Shown one piece after another: positions 18,587-27,460 of a stretch of DNA of 36,993 nt (position 1 is the stretch's first letter; each line of letters opens with the position of its first letter). The notes under the pieces were generated by a model. That model was not told the origin of the DNA, ran no database searches, and worked only from the letters and a program-made list of their open reading frames with translations. The position numbers were made by a program, and so were the translations under genes. Origin of the DNA: Aliarcobacter sp. (GTDB lineage Bacteria > Campylobacterota > Campylobacteria > Campylobacterales > Arcobacteraceae); assembly GCA_017995775.1 (NCBI GenBank), contig JAGOIF010000013.1:1-36993 (forward strand), written 5' to 3'.

Positions 18587-19692
18587 CTCATTTGTAAAAG
18601 TTCTTTTTGAACAGAGATATTTATCTCTTCATTTGCATCGAAATCTAATGAATAATTTCTTCCATCATAATCAACAGAATTTAAAATAATTTTCATAGCT
18701 TCAAGTCTAGCTTTATGTTTATCATCACTTCTTACAATATGCCAAGGAGCAGATCTTGAAGTTGTTCGTCTAAGCATTTCATATTTTTTCTCTGAGAATT
18801 CATCCCATAAATCTTGAGCTTGCATATCAACTTCTGAAAACTTCCATTGTCTAAGTGGATCTTCGATTCTTCTATCAAATCTTCTTTTTTGTTCTTCTTT
18901 AGAAACAGAGAAATAAAGTTTAATAACTATCATTCCTTGTCTTACTAAATCTTGTTCAAAATTAACAATATCTTCCATAAAAATTTCATGCTCTTCAGGT
19001 GTACAAAATCCAAATATTGGCTCAACCATAGCTCTGTTATACCAAGATCTATCAAATAAAACTATCTCTCCACCTGTTGGGAAACGTTCGATATATCTTT
19101 GTAAAAACCATTGATTTCTTTGTGTTTCATCAGGTTTACCAAGAGCTACGATTCTATAGTGCTTATTATTCATATATCTAGTGATTCTTCTAATAGCCCC
19201 ACCTTTCCCAGATGCGTCTCTTCCTTCAAAAAGAATAATCATTCTTTTATTTTCTTTTTCCAAATAGTTCTGAAGTTTAATAAGCTCAATTTGATATTTT
19301 TTCAAAGCTTCTAAATCATGAATTTTTTGAATTCCTTCTTCTAAAACTTCAGGTCTTAATTTTTCATAATCACCTAAAATTGACTTAAAAAAATCATTTT
19401 CTTCTTTTAGTTTTAATAAAACTTCATTGTCTTTATCTTTTATTGACACTTTTTTATCCTGCGTAGTTATTTTTTTATCAGCTTGATCAACTATTGAGTT
19501 TTTATATTTTTCCATCAAAGAAAAAGCATCTTTTAAAGATAGATTATCTTTATTTGTATATCCCAAGACTTTTACATATCTTTTTTTTTCATGTTGAAAT
19601 CTTGTTATATATTTTTTTCCAAATTTAGGATGAGAATCTTTTGAAAGATATAATCCTGAATAGTTTGTTATTTCAAAATCATTTAAATTCAT
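18568..19692 (-). CDS. ppk2: Polyphosphate kinase 2 family protein with an extra N-terminal domain
   Basis: A 374-residue PPK2-type nucleotide kinase, expected to move phosphate between polyphosphate and (d)NDP/NMP. The core shows Walker A GRDASGKGG (157-165), the lid region KPDETQRNQWFLQRY, and Walker B IVLFDRSWYNRA (210-221). About 110 residues precede the core. Their first 65 (GLYLSKDS...KKYITRFQHEKKRYVKVLGY...LSLKDAFSLMEKYK) look like the three-strand-plus-helix arm-binding domain of tyrosine integrases rather than anything usual in PPK2. A lysine-rich linker follows. The start ATG overlaps the stop of the upstream ppk2 gene (ATGA). Substrate class cannot be read from the sequence. Confidence 0.88.
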   Translation of the reverse strand: MNLNDFEITNYSGLYLSKDSHPKFGKKYITRFQHEKKRYVKVLGYTNKDNLSLKDAFSLMEKYKNSIVDQADKKITTQDKKVSIKDKDNEVLLKLKEENDFFKSILGDYEKLRPEVLEEGIQKIHDLEALKKYQIELIKLQNYLEKENKRMIILFEGRDASGKGGAIRRITRYMNNKHYRIVALGKPDETQRNQWFLQRYIERFPTGGEIVLFDRSWYNRAMVEPIFGFCTPEEHEIFMEDIVNFEQDLVRQGMIVIKLYFSVSKEEQKRRFDRRIEDPLRQWKFSEVDMQAQDLWDEFSEKKYEMLRRTTSRSAPWHIVRSDDKHKARLEAMKIILNSVDYDGRNYSLDFDANEEINISVQKELLQMRKSKDY

Positions 19693-20630
19693 TGGTCATG
19701 GCTCGTAAATTTATTTTCATGTTCCATACTAGCAATTTCAATTGTTGCTGGAATTAATATATCTTTATTAATTTTAAATATATCATCTTTTGTCTTATCT
19801 GCATAATCTATATTTGATAATATATGTCTAATACAATTTAATCTTGCACTTTTCTTGTTATCACTTTTAATCACCATCCATGGGGCAAGTTCTGTGTTAG
19901 AAGCCATTAACATAGAAAATTTTGCTATTGTATAATTATCCCATAAATTTTGAGACTCTTTATCAACAGGAGAAAGTTTATATTGTTTTAAAGGGTCTAT
20001 TTCTCTTTTTTTAAATCTTTTTGCTTGTTCTTTTTTTGAAACAGAAAAATAAAATTTAAATAATAAGATATCAGATTTAACTAACATTTTCTCAAATTCA
20101 GGAACTTCTCTTAAAAATTCATGATGTTCTTCTGGCGTACAAAATCCCATTACAGGCTCAACTCCAGCTCTGTTATACCAAGATCTATCAAATAAAACTA
20201 TTTCACCAGCACTTGGAAGATGTTGTGTATATCTTTGAAAATACCATTGAGTTTTTTCTGTCTCATTTGGTTTTTCTAAAGCTATTACTTTTGCACCTCG
20301 TGGATTTAAGTGTTCTGTAATTCGCTTAATCGTTCCACCTTTTCCAGCAGCATCTCTTCCTTCAAAAATCATAAGAATTTTAAGACCTTTTTCTTTTACA
20401 TGACTTTGTAATTTTAAAAGCTCAATTTGCAGTCTTGTTAGCTCTTTTTCATAATCTAAAGTATCTTTTCTAACCCAAATTCGAACTTTTTTTTGTCCAT
20501 TAACTTCTTTTTCTGGTAAAGCTTCTCTTTGTCTAGTTTTATCTTTATAATCATGTTTTATTGATTTATCAGTATCGATAACTTCCATATCTGAAAATTC
20601 TTGACTTATAACTTTTCTATTTCGCCCCAT
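19689..20630 (-). CDS. ppk2: Polyphosphate kinase 2 family protein
   Basis: A 313-residue PPK2 paralogue of the downstream gene. Walker A is GRDAAGKGG (91-99), the conserved KPNETEKTQWYFQRY and Walker B IVLFDRSWYNRAGVEPVMGFC (about 144-164) follow, and the C-terminal SPVDKESQNLWDNYT and APWMVIKSDNKKSARLN blocks are intact. The N-terminal 50 residues are polar and probably disordered. Single-domain PPK2 enzymes of this size use polyphosphate to phosphorylate nucleoside diphosphates, or run in reverse. The gene starts 9 bp after nspC ends and overlaps the second ppk2 by 4 bp, placing both at the end of a polyamine operon. Confidence 0.92.
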   Translation of the reverse strand: MGRNRKVISQEFSDMEVIDTDKSIKHDYKDKTRQREALPEKEVNGQKKVRIWVRKDTLDYEKELTRLQIELLKLQSHVKEKGLKILMIFEGRDAAGKGGTIKRITEHLNPRGAKVIALEKPNETEKTQWYFQRYTQHLPSAGEIVLFDRSWYNRAGVEPVMGFCTPEEHHEFLREVPEFEKMLVKSDILLFKFYFSVSKKEQAKRFKKREIDPLKQYKLSPVDKESQNLWDNYTIAKFSMLMASNTELAPWMVIKSDNKKSARLNCIRHILSNIDYADKTKDDIFKINKDILIPATIEIASMEHENKFTSHDQ

Positions 20631-20639
20631 ATAATTCTC

Positions 20640-21788
20640 CTAAGAAAGTCTCATTTTATAATCATTGTAACCGAAATTCTTCACAATTTCATAATTTTTT
20701 TCATCATGTTTTATAACAATTGATGGTAATTTAATTCCATTAAATGTAGTTGTTTTTACCATCGTATAATGAATCATATCTTCAAAAATAACTTTATCTC
20801 CAACTTCTAAAGGCTTATCAAAAGAGTAATCACCGATAATATCACCAGCTAAACAAGTATTTCCACCAAGTCTATATGTATGTTTTTTTTCTCCTGCAAC
20901 TCCAGAATTTCTAATCATCGCTCGATATGGCATCGCTAAAGTATCTGGCATATGAGCTTCTGCTGATGTATCTAAAATAACTAAATCCATACCATTATTA
21001 ATTACATCAAGCACAGTTCCCACTAAGTAACCAGTTTGCCAACCAATCGCTTCACCAGGTTCTAAATAAACTTTTAGGTGTGGGTATCTTGCTTTAAAAT
21101 CTTTTAAAAGTTTGATTAATCCCTCAACATCATAATCAGCTCTAGTAATATGATGTCCACCACCAAAATTTACCCATTTTAGTTTGTCAAAATATTGTGA
21201 AAAATTCTTTTCAAAAGCTGCTAACGCACCTTCTAGTGCATCAACATTTTGTTCACATAAAGCATGAAAGTGAAAACCATCTAAATACTCTAATTGTGTT
21301 TCATCAAAATTTGCTTTTGTTGTTCCCATTCTTGAAAATGGTGCGCAAGGATTATATAAATCAACCTCAACACTTGAGTATTCAGGATTTAATCTAATTC
21401 CTAAAGAAACTTTTCCATAAGCTTTATCTTTAAATCTTTTTACTTGATTAAAAGAATTAAAAACTAAATGATTTGATAAAGAAATAATCTCATCAATTTC
21501 ATCATCTTTAAAAGCAGCAGAATATGTGTGAACTTCTCCACCAAACTCCTCTTTTGCCAAAATTGCTTCATGAAGTCCTGATGCACAACAACCTTTTAAG
21601 TATTTTTTGCATAAATCAAAAGTTGACCAAAGAGCAAAACCTTTTAGTGCTAAAAGAATACTCACATCAGCTTCATCTTGAATTCTTTTTAAAAGAATTA
21701 AATTTTTTTCTAAAAGTTTTTCTTCACAAACATAACTTGGACTTGGTAGTTTTTCAAAACTATCTACTGTTAAATTATTAGTCTTCAA
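20640..21788 (-). CDS. nspC: Carboxynorspermidine/carboxyspermidine decarboxylase NspC
   Basis: A 382-residue PLP enzyme of the fold III (alanine racemase-like) group, removing CO2 from carboxy(nor)spermidine to give (nor)spermidine. The PLP lysine is probably Lys49 ([11 protein letters not shown]). Other family blocks are [45 protein letters not shown] and [16 protein letters not shown], the last holding the active-site cysteine. The only reasonable start is a TTG inside the end of the rubredoxin gene, an 11-bp overlap, with AGAGGA 11 bp upstream. The dehydrogenase making its substrate is encoded two genes upstream. In Campylobacter this pair makes spermidine. Confidence 0.93.
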   Translation of the reverse strand: MKTNNLTVDSFEKLPSPSYVCEEKLLEKNLILLKRIQDEADVSILLALKGFALWSTFDLCKKYLKGCCASGLHEAILAKEEFGGEVHTYSAAFKDDEIDEIISLSNHLVFNSFNQVKRFKDKAYGKVSLGIRLNPEYSSVEVDLYNPCAPFSRMGTTKANFDETQLEYLDGFHFHALCEQNVDALEGALAAFEKNFSQYFDKLKWVNFGGGHHITRADYDVEGLIKLLKDFKARYPHLKVYLEPGEAIGWQTGYLVGTVLDVINNGMDLVILDTSAEAHMPDTLAMPYRAMIRNSGVAGEKKHTYRLGGNTCLAGDIIGDYSFDKPLEVGDKVIFEDMIHYTMVKTTTFNGIKLPSIVIKHDEKNYEIVKNFGYNDYKMRLS

Positions 21789-21942
21789 GTGGCTTAAAAT
21801 CCTCTTTTGTTACACCACAATCTGGACATTCCCATTCAGTTGGAATATCTTCAAATGCAGTTCCTGGTTCAATCCCTGAATCGGGATCTCCTATTGCTGG
21901 GTCGTAAATATAGTCACATACAGTACAGATATATTTTTTCAT
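21778..21942 (-). CDS. Rubredoxin
   Basis: A 54-residue protein, [15 protein letters not shown]..., with the rubredoxin iron site formed by two CxxC(D/G) elbows: Cys6-Cys9 (ICTVCDY) and Cys39-Cys42 (CPDCG). The Tyr/Trp/Phe core ([14 protein letters not shown]49) is typical. It is a one-electron carrier, in anaerobes and microaerophiles often feeding oxygen- or peroxide-reducing enzymes. Start ATG at 21942 follows AGGAA. It sits 41 bp after the carboxynorspermidine dehydrogenase gene, and its 3' end overlaps the nspC start, so the genes are translationally coupled. Neither polyamine step is known to need a rubredoxin. Confidence 0.95.
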   Translation of the reverse strand: MKKYICTVCDYIYDPAIGDPDSGIEPGTAFEDIPTEWECPDCGVTKEDFKPLED

Positions 21943-21983
21943 GAAAGTTCCTACTTGTAGAATTTATAAATTAGATAATTAAT

Positions 21984-23177
21984 TTATAATTCTAGAATTT
22001 TCCAAGGTAAACCTTGAGTCATTAACTCATCCATAAATGGTTTTGCATCAAACTCTTCTATATTAAATACACCTTTGTTTTTCCAAATACCTTTATAAAG
22101 TAATTTAGAACCAATCATCGCAGGAACTCCTGTTGTATAACTTACAGCTTGTGCTCCTGTTTCTTTATAACACTCTTGATGATCACAAACATTATAGAGG
22201 TAAACTTTTCTTGGTTTTCCATCTTTGATACCTTCAATAATACATCCAATATTTGTTTGTCCAACAGTTCTAGGTCCTAAACTTCCTGGATCTGGTAAAA
22301 GTGTAGTTAAAAATTCAATTGGTGTAATCATCACACCTTTATGCATAACTGGCTCTATTCCTAACATTCCAACATTTTGTAAACAATTCATATGTTGAAT
22401 ATAAGAATCTCCAAATGTCATAAAAAATCTAATTCTTTTTAAACCTTTGATATTTTTAACAAGTGATTCTAACTCTTCATGATATAAAAGATACGAAGCT
22501 TTTACACCAATTTCTGGATAATCATGATCAACTCTAATTTCTAGTGGAGTTGTTTCAATCCATTGTCCATTTTCCCAATATCTACCATTTGCAGATACTT
22601 CTCTTAAGTTAATTTCTGGATTAAAGTTAGTTGCAAATTTGTAACCGTGATCACCTGCATTGCAATCCATAATATCTATAGTGTGAATTTCATCAAATAA
22701 GTTTTGTTGAGCATATGCGCAAAATACTCCCGTAACACCTGGATCAAAACCTGAACCTAAAAGTCCCATGATTCCAGCTTCTTTGAACTGATTATCTCTA
22801 GCCCATTGTTCTTTGTATTCAAATTTCGCTTCATCTGGATGTTCGTAGTTTGCAGTATCTACATAATCAACTCCACATTTAGTACAAGCGTCCATAATTG
22901 TTAAATCTTGATAAGGTAACGCTACATTTAATACTAATTTTGGGTTTACTTTTTGAATTAATTTTACTAATTCATCTACATTATCAGCATCAACAGAAGC
23001 TACATCTATCTTTACACCTTGATTTTTTAAAATATCAGCAGCGATTATCTCACATTTTGAAATTGTTCTTGATGCTAATGTAATCTTTTCAAACGTGTCA
23101 ATATTCATTGCACTTTTAACAGTTGCAACCCTACTTACTCCACCTGCTCCGATAATTAAAATACCTTTTTTACTCAT
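21984..23177 (-). CDS. Carboxynorspermidine/carboxyspermidine dehydrogenase (saccharopine dehydrogenase family)
   Basis: A 397-residue NAD(P)H-dependent oxidoreductase. The N-terminal Rossmann motif is IIGAGGVSRVA (8-18). Family blocks VDYVDTANYEHPDEAKFEYKEQW, GLLGSGFDPGVTGVFCAYAQ and MDCNAGDHGYKFATNFNPEINLREVSANGRYWE are those of carboxynorspermidine synthases, which condense aspartate semialdehyde with a diamine and reduce the product. The product feeds NspC, encoded two genes downstream. It is the first gene of the minus-strand operon, and the divergent ssrA begins 149 bp away. In annotation pipelines it is often called lysine/saccharopine dehydrogenase; the gene context favours the polyamine role. 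Confidence 0.92.
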   Translation of the reverse strand: MSKKGILIIGAGGVSRVATVKSAMNIDTFEKITLASRTISKCEIIAADILKNQGVKIDVASVDADNVDELVKLIQKVNPKLVLNVALPYQDLTIMDACTKCGVDYVDTANYEHPDEAKFEYKEQWARDNQFKEAGIMGLLGSGFDPGVTGVFCAYAQQNLFDEIHTIDIMDCNAGDHGYKFATNFNPEINLREVSANGRYWENGQWIETTPLEIRVDHDYPEIGVKASYLLYHEELESLVKNIKGLKRIRFFMTFGDSYIQHMNCLQNVGMLGIEPVMHKGVMITPIEFLTTLLPDPGSLGPRTVGQTNIGCIIEGIKDGKPRKVYLYNVCDHQECYKETGAQAVSYTTGVPAMIGSKLLYKGIWKNKGVFNIEEFDAKPFMDELMTQGLPWKILEL

Positions 23178-23326
23178 TATTCACTCCGATATATTTTTAT
23201 GTATTTATTATACTATTTTTAATATTAGAAAGGTTGAAATAATTTAAAATAGTGGCTTTAGTAACAATTTGATTACAATTAACATAGTTTTAATAATTGC
23301 TTATGTAAACTTCCTTTTCGAGTTAT

Positions 23327-23715
23327 GGGGAAGTCCTGGCTTCGATTGGAGTGTTTCGGTTTTAGTTGCATGTCGGTATGAGCATATCGTTAAAAGGCTC
23401 AAAAATGTTTAAATGCAAACAATACAAATTACGCACCTCAAAGGGTAGCAGCTTAATTGCTCTACCCCCGCTCTCTGAATAGAGGCGGGTGTTGCTTCAC
23501 CTACAGATTATTCTGTTAGAGTAGGATTCGAAGTATAACAAACAAACAGATATATCTTAATTATTATCTTTTAAGTTAAGACTAACGCATAAAAGACAGT
23601 TTTATTAAAGTTTAATTGTACTTTTCTAAAATTAAATCGAACAATTAAAAAAGCATGTATAGATACTAAGGTCAAGCATTTTAAGACACGGGTTCGACTC
23701 CCGTCTTCTCCACCA
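23327..23715 (+). ncRNA. ssrA: tmRNA (ssrA)
   Basis: Transfer-messenger RNA that frees stalled ribosomes and tags the peptide for degradation. The 5' end GGGGAAG pairs with CTTCTCC at 23705-23711 (one G-U) to form the acceptor stem, followed by A and an encoded CCA at 23713-23715. The T arm GGGTTCGACTCCC lies just upstream. The tag frame runs 23415-23456, GCA to TAA, giving ANNTNYAPQRVAA. It starts ANN like Campylobacter tags and ends in AA, as Clp-recognised tags do. Length is about 389 nt. The sequence just after the CCA carries mobile-element debris, consistent with ssrA being an integration site. Confidence 0.95.
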
Positions 23716-23828
23716 ATACACAATCCAATGTAGTACAATATAGCTCAAATAGCTACCTAAATATGGGCCTTCAACCAACTTCACAGTTTTATACAGTTCT
23801 ATGTAATTCAATGTAAACTACTCAAAAA

Positions 23829-23871
23829 TGGCATATTATTTGGCATATTACTAAAAACACAAGTGGCATAT
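23829..23871. repeat. Three direct repeats of TGGCATAT next to ssrA
   Basis: TGGCATAT occurs at 23829-23836, 23841-23848 and 23864-23871, the last two extending as TGGCATAT(T/C)AC. Short directly repeated words close to a tRNA-like attachment site are what arm-type integrase binding sites look like. That reading is inference. Confidence 0.5.
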
Positions 23872-23931
23872 CACTTTTTACTTCATCTTAATTTTACAAA
23901 TTTCAAAATTCTTTTATTAATACAATGTGAT

Positions 23932-24114
23932 TCAATAGAATATCTTTTCCTCTTTATCCCATTCCACAATATACCAACTCCATGAGCTATCAGGTGTGAA
24001 GAATTTAATCTTTATTATCTTCTCTCCTGTAGCAATTTTCTTTGTTGCGTATAGTAGTGGTAGTGTTTTTTCTATTTCTTTTGGCTGAAATTGACAGTAT
24101 TTTAAGTTCGCATT
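23932..24114 (-). pseudogene. Truncated DUF2958 gene fragment
   Basis: A 60-codon open stretch on the minus strand with no ATG, GTG or TTG near its beginning, bounded upstream by a stop codon. It reads QFQPKEIEKTLPLLYATKK...IKIKFFTPDSSWSWYIVEWDKEEKIFY. The LP.LYAT and KFFTPDSSW.WY.VE blocks are the core of DUF2958, a domain of unknown function common in plasmids and integrative elements. Intact members continue past this point with an FFGYV-like strand, which is missing here. Both ends are therefore lost. It is best explained as a relic of an element inserted at ssrA. Confidence 0.75.
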
Positions 24115-24321
24115 CTAAATCTCTAAAGAGTTTTGAGTATTTTATGTTTCAAAGATAGGAAGTTGTAGAACAATTGAGTTGAAAAATATTAAGATAGATA
24201 AAAAGATTTTTATTATTTTATAAAATGATACTATTTTGGTACTTTTTTTATCTATACTTTACTATTGATAAATTACTAAGAATAAAAAATCACTTAGATA
24301 TTTTTAAAATAAAGTTTAAAA

Positions 24322-24352
24322 TTCTATTTATTAATTCTATCAATAAATAGAA
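24322..24352. promoter_or_regulatory. 11-bp inverted repeat in the leader of the second chemoreceptor gene
   Basis: TTCTATTTATT (24322-24332) and AATAAATAGAA (24342-24352) are exact reverse complements with a 9-nt spacer, ending 26 bp before the ATG. It could be an operator or an mRNA hairpin; no T-tract follows. Confidence 0.4.
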
Positions 24353-24378
24353 ATTAAATTAAAACTTAAAGGAATACA

Positions 24379-26271
24379 ATGGGAATAAACAATTTAAAAG
24401 TAAGTACGAAGATACATATTATTACATTAATGTCATTTCTTCTTCTTAGTTCAGTAACTGTTTTTTTATATAATGGAATGTCTAAAATACAAGAAGACTA
24501 TAAAAATACTTCTGCAATCTCAAATTTAGAGAATACTATTTTGATGACAATAGAACAGGGTTTACAATCAACCGCTGCACTAAGAGGTGTAGTTGTTAAT
24601 CCATTAGATCAAAAAGCAAGAGATAATTATATTTCTGCTGTAAGTAAATATGATAGTTTAATTAAAGAATTAAAAGAAACTTCAAATATTTCAAAAGGAT
24701 ATACACAATTTGAAATAGATAAGTTATATGATTCTCAAAAGATTTTACTTTATTCTTTAGTTGATAAATTAAAGAATACTGAATCGTTTACCCAAGATGA
24801 TAATTCAATATTTACAGAAAAATGGAGACCAATTAAATCAGCTTTAACAAAATGGCGAGAATTAAATCAAGAAAATATTAAAAAATTAGATCTATCTTTC
24901 AAAAATAATATATCTTCAACAACAATATCAGTTGTTGTTATTTTACTTTTAACTATTGTTCTTATAGCAATTTTAATACAATTCATTGCAAAAAATATTG
25001 TTCAACAAGTTACAATTTTTCAAAATGGCTTATTTGATTTTTTTAGATATTTAAATAAAGATAGTGCAAGTGTTTTACCTATTAAAATAAATTCAAAAGA
25101 TGAGTTTGGACAAATGGCTGCAATTGTAAATGAAAATATTCAACAAGTACAAAATATTATAAATCAAGATAATGAATTAATAGAAGATGCAAAAATAGTA
25201 ATGAAAAGAGTAAATAACGGTTGGTACAGCCAATATATAGAATCACATACTCAAAACACATCTCTTGAAGAATTTAAAGATAATGTAAATAAAATGATTA
25301 AAAGTACAAGAGAAAGATTTGTAGAAGTGGATGAAGTTTTAGAAGAGTATGCTAAACATAATTATATATCAAAATTAACACTAAAACCTAATGATGAAAA
25401 AGGTGGAGTTTTAGAAAGATTAGTTATTGGAATTAATGGTCTTCAAGGTTCAATTACACAAATGCTTGTTGAGAATAAATCAAACGGATTAACACTTGAA
25501 GATAGTTCAAAAATATTACTTACTAATGTAGATAAACTAAATGCTAGCTCAAATACAGCTGTTGCTTCTTTAGAAGAAACAGCTGCTGCATTAGAAGAGA
25601 TTACAAGTAATATTAGAAACAATACTCAAAGTATTTTTAAAATGTCTACTTTGGCTCAAGATGTTACAAAATCAGTAAAAGATGGTGAAGTTCTTGCTAC
25701 TGAAACTGTTAATGCAATGCAAGAGATAAATAATCAAGTACAAGATATTAATGATGCAATTGCAGTAATTGATCAAATTGCATTTCAAACAAATATTCTT
25801 TCATTAAATGCAGCTGTAGAAGCGGCCACAGCAGGAGAAGCAGGACGAGGATTTGCAGTTGTTGCACAAGAAGTAAGAAACCTAGCTTCAAGAAGTGCAG
25901 ATGCTGCTAAAGAGATTAAAAATATAGTTGAACAAGCTAGAAATAAAGCAGATGTAGGGAAAACAATTGCAAATAATATGATAATAGGATACGGAAGTTT
26001 AAATCAGAATATCACACAAACTATTGAACTAATTGAAAATATAGAACATGCATCAAAAGAGCAATTACAAGGAATTGAGCAAATTAATGATGCTGTAAAT
26101 GCACTAGATCAACAAACACAACAAAATGCAGTTGTTGCATTACAATCCCATGAAGTTGCAGTTATAACTGATAGTATCGCTAAATTAGTTGTAAAAAATG
26201 CAAATGAAAAAGAGTTTATAGGTAAAAACGCCGTTCTTAAAAAAGAATTAAATATAATTTTTGAAAATTAA
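24379..26271 (+). CDS. Methyl-accepting chemotaxis protein with a helical periplasmic domain
   Basis: A 630-residue chemoreceptor. Helix 1 lies at about 13-31 and helix 2 at about 183-204. The 150-residue region between them is predicted all-helical (four-helix-bundle type), unlike the Cache receptor earlier in the window. A HAMP-like and coiled-coil region follows ([19 protein letters not shown], then a second repeat near 330-345). The signalling hairpin has [46 protein letters not shown]. The signalling halves of the two receptors are near-identical over this tip. Start is supported by AAAGGAA 6 bp before the ATG. It sits beside a kinase/regulator cluster but has its own leader. The ligand is unknown. 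Confidence 0.93.
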   Translation: MGINNLKVSTKIHIITLMSFLLLSSVTVFLYNGMSKIQEDYKNTSAISNLENTILMTIEQGLQSTAALRGVVVNPLDQKARDNYISAVSKYDSLIKELKETSNISKGYTQFEIDKLYDSQKILLYSLVDKLKNTESFTQDDNSIFTEKWRPIKSALTKWRELNQENIKKLDLSFKNNISSTTISVVVILLLTIVLIAILIQFIAKNIVQQVTIFQNGLFDFFRYLNKDSASVLPIKINSKDEFGQMAAIVNENIQQVQNIINQDNELIEDAKIVMKRVNNGWYSQYIESHTQNTSLEEFKDNVNKMIKSTRERFVEVDEVLEEYAKHNYISKLTLKPNDEKGGVLERLVIGINGLQGSITQMLVENKSNGLTLEDSSKILLTNVDKLNASSNTAVASLEETAAALEEITSNIRNNTQSIFKMSTLAQDVTKSVKDGEVLATETVNAMQEINNQVQDINDAIAVIDQIAFQTNILSLNAAVEAATAGEAGRGFAVVAQEVRNLASRSADAAKEIKNIVEQARNKADVGKTIANNMIIGYGSLNQNITQTIELIENIEHASKEQLQGIEQINDAVNALDQQTQQNAVVALQSHEVAVITDSIAKLVVKNANEKEFIGKNAVLKKELNIIFEN

Positions 26272-26303
26272 GAAATTAGGCGATTATTAGTAAAGTTTAA
26301 TCT

Positions 26304-27359
26304 TTAAATAATTGATATTTTAATACTAAACTTTACTCCATTTTCTATATTTTCAACACTAATATCACCATTTAAATATTTTTCCATAATCATTTTACAG
26401 ATATATAGCCCTAGTCCCGTACCATTCTTTTTCTTTTTAGTTGAATAATAAGGCTTGAATATTTTATTAATATTAGCAAGAGGAATTCCTCCTGCATTAT
26501 CTTGTATTTCTATTATTTGAAAAGAATCATTTTGAGTAAAATTTATTTTTATTAGAGGATTCTCAACAGTATTTGTACCAAATGCATCTTTTGAGTTATT
26601 TAATATATTTAAAATAATTTGAATTAAATCATTTTTGCATAAATATATTTTTTCTAAAGGCTCTTGGATGTTTATTTCTAAACTAATTCCTTCTTCATCA
26701 AAATTATTTTTTACAAGTTTATATGTTTCTGTAAATACTTCATCTAATTTTATAAAATCTTTTTTATTATCAGTTTTTAAAAAATCTCTAAAATGATCAA
26801 TTGTATTTGACATATATTGAATATGATCATTAATTAAAGTTAGTTTTTCATCATATGTATTTATATCTATATCTTTTAGATTATATTTTAGTTTCAATCT
26901 TGTAATAATTGATCCTATTGTGCTTAAAGGCTGTCTCCATTGATGCGCAATTACAGAAATCATCTCTCCCATCGCTGCTAGTTTTGACTGCTCAAGGAGA
27001 ATTTTTTCATTCTTTTTCAATTCACTTAAATCTAAAATAGAAACCATTTTATAGATAGTGTTTTCTATTTGTAAATCTTTAATTTTTATGATTGCAGGAA
27101 TTGTATCGGCGTTTTTATTTAATAAGAATATCTCTTGAAACATCTTGCTATTGTATTGTATAAATTTTTCTTTTGAAGTTGGTATCAAAATTCCAACAGC
27201 TAGATTTCCTATTAATTCATTTTCATCTTCATAACATAAAATTTCCATTAAAGGTTTATTTACATACTTTATAAATCCATTTTCAATTATTACTATTCCT
27301 TCAATTGTATTATCAAATATTTGATGAATGTTATTAAAAAAGTTACTATTTGCAGGCAT
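26304..27359 (-). CDS. Soluble PAS sensor histidine kinase (HxWRQPL type)
   Basis: A 351-residue kinase without membrane helices, so it senses a cytoplasmic signal. A PAS domain occupies about residues 8-115. The phosphoacceptor region is SVIAHQWRQPLSTI (His139), the HWRQP subtype common in Campylobacterota. The ATPase domain has the N box (ILNILNNSKDAF), G1 (QDNAGGIP) and G2 (KKNGTGLGLYI). The ATG at 27359 is preferred over one at 27416, because the latter lacks a ribosome-binding site and overlaps the divergent promoter region, whereas TTGGAAAC precedes the former. It is divergent from an OmpR-type regulator, its likely partner. Confidence 0.9.
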   Translation of the reverse strand: MPANSNFFNNIHQIFDNTIEGIVIIENGFIKYVNKPLMEILCYEDENELIGNLAVGILIPTSKEKFIQYNSKMFQEIFLLNKNADTIPAIIKIKDLQIENTIYKMVSILDLSELKKNEKILLEQSKLAAMGEMISVIAHQWRQPLSTIGSIITRLKLKYNLKDIDINTYDEKLTLINDHIQYMSNTIDHFRDFLKTDNKKDFIKLDEVFTETYKLVKNNFDEEGISLEINIQEPLEKIYLCKNDLIQIILNILNNSKDAFGTNTVENPLIKINFTQNDSFQIIEIQDNAGGIPLANINKIFKPYYSTKKKKNGTGLGLYICKMIMEKYLNGDISVENIENGVKFSIKISII

Positions 27360-27416
27360 TTTGAAGTTTCCAATTAAATTTTGATTTGATTTTAGTATTA
27401 TAATTATTTTATACAT

Positions 27417-27422
27417 TATAAT
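27417..27422 (+). promoter_or_regulatory. -10 box for the OmpR-type regulator; overlapping -10 on the other strand
   Basis: TATAAT at 27417-27422 on the plus strand, and TATAAT read on the minus strand from 27420 to 27415. This compact divergent promoter region separates the kinase and regulator genes. Confidence 0.45.
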
Positions 27423-27460
27423 CTATATAAATAATTGTTTACTTTAAATGTGGAGAAAAA

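Larger units (their letters stand above)
23716..24378. other. 663-bp gap after ssrA without an intact gene
   Basis: No complete gene is seen here. From left to right there is an AT-rich stretch with repeated CAATGTA/CAATATA-like words, three TGGCATAT direct repeats (23829-23871), a fragment of a DUF2958 gene on the minus strand (23932-24114), then about 260 bp of very AT-rich leader ending in an inverted repeat and the chemoreceptor ribosome-binding site (AAAGGAA). The left 400 bp read as the scar of an element once integrated at ssrA. Confidence 0.6.

Noticed and set aside
23716-24378. A complete small gene or CRISPR-like array in the gap after ssrA
   Set aside because: The TGGCATAT repeats are too short and unevenly spaced for CRISPR, and no open frame there has both a start codon and a ribosome-binding site.
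26289-26337. AGTAAAGTTTA / TAAACTTTACT inverted repeat between the chemoreceptor and the soluble kinase as a terminator
   Set aside because: The loop is 27 nt long, one arm lies in the kinase coding sequence and no T-tract follows; it may be chance.
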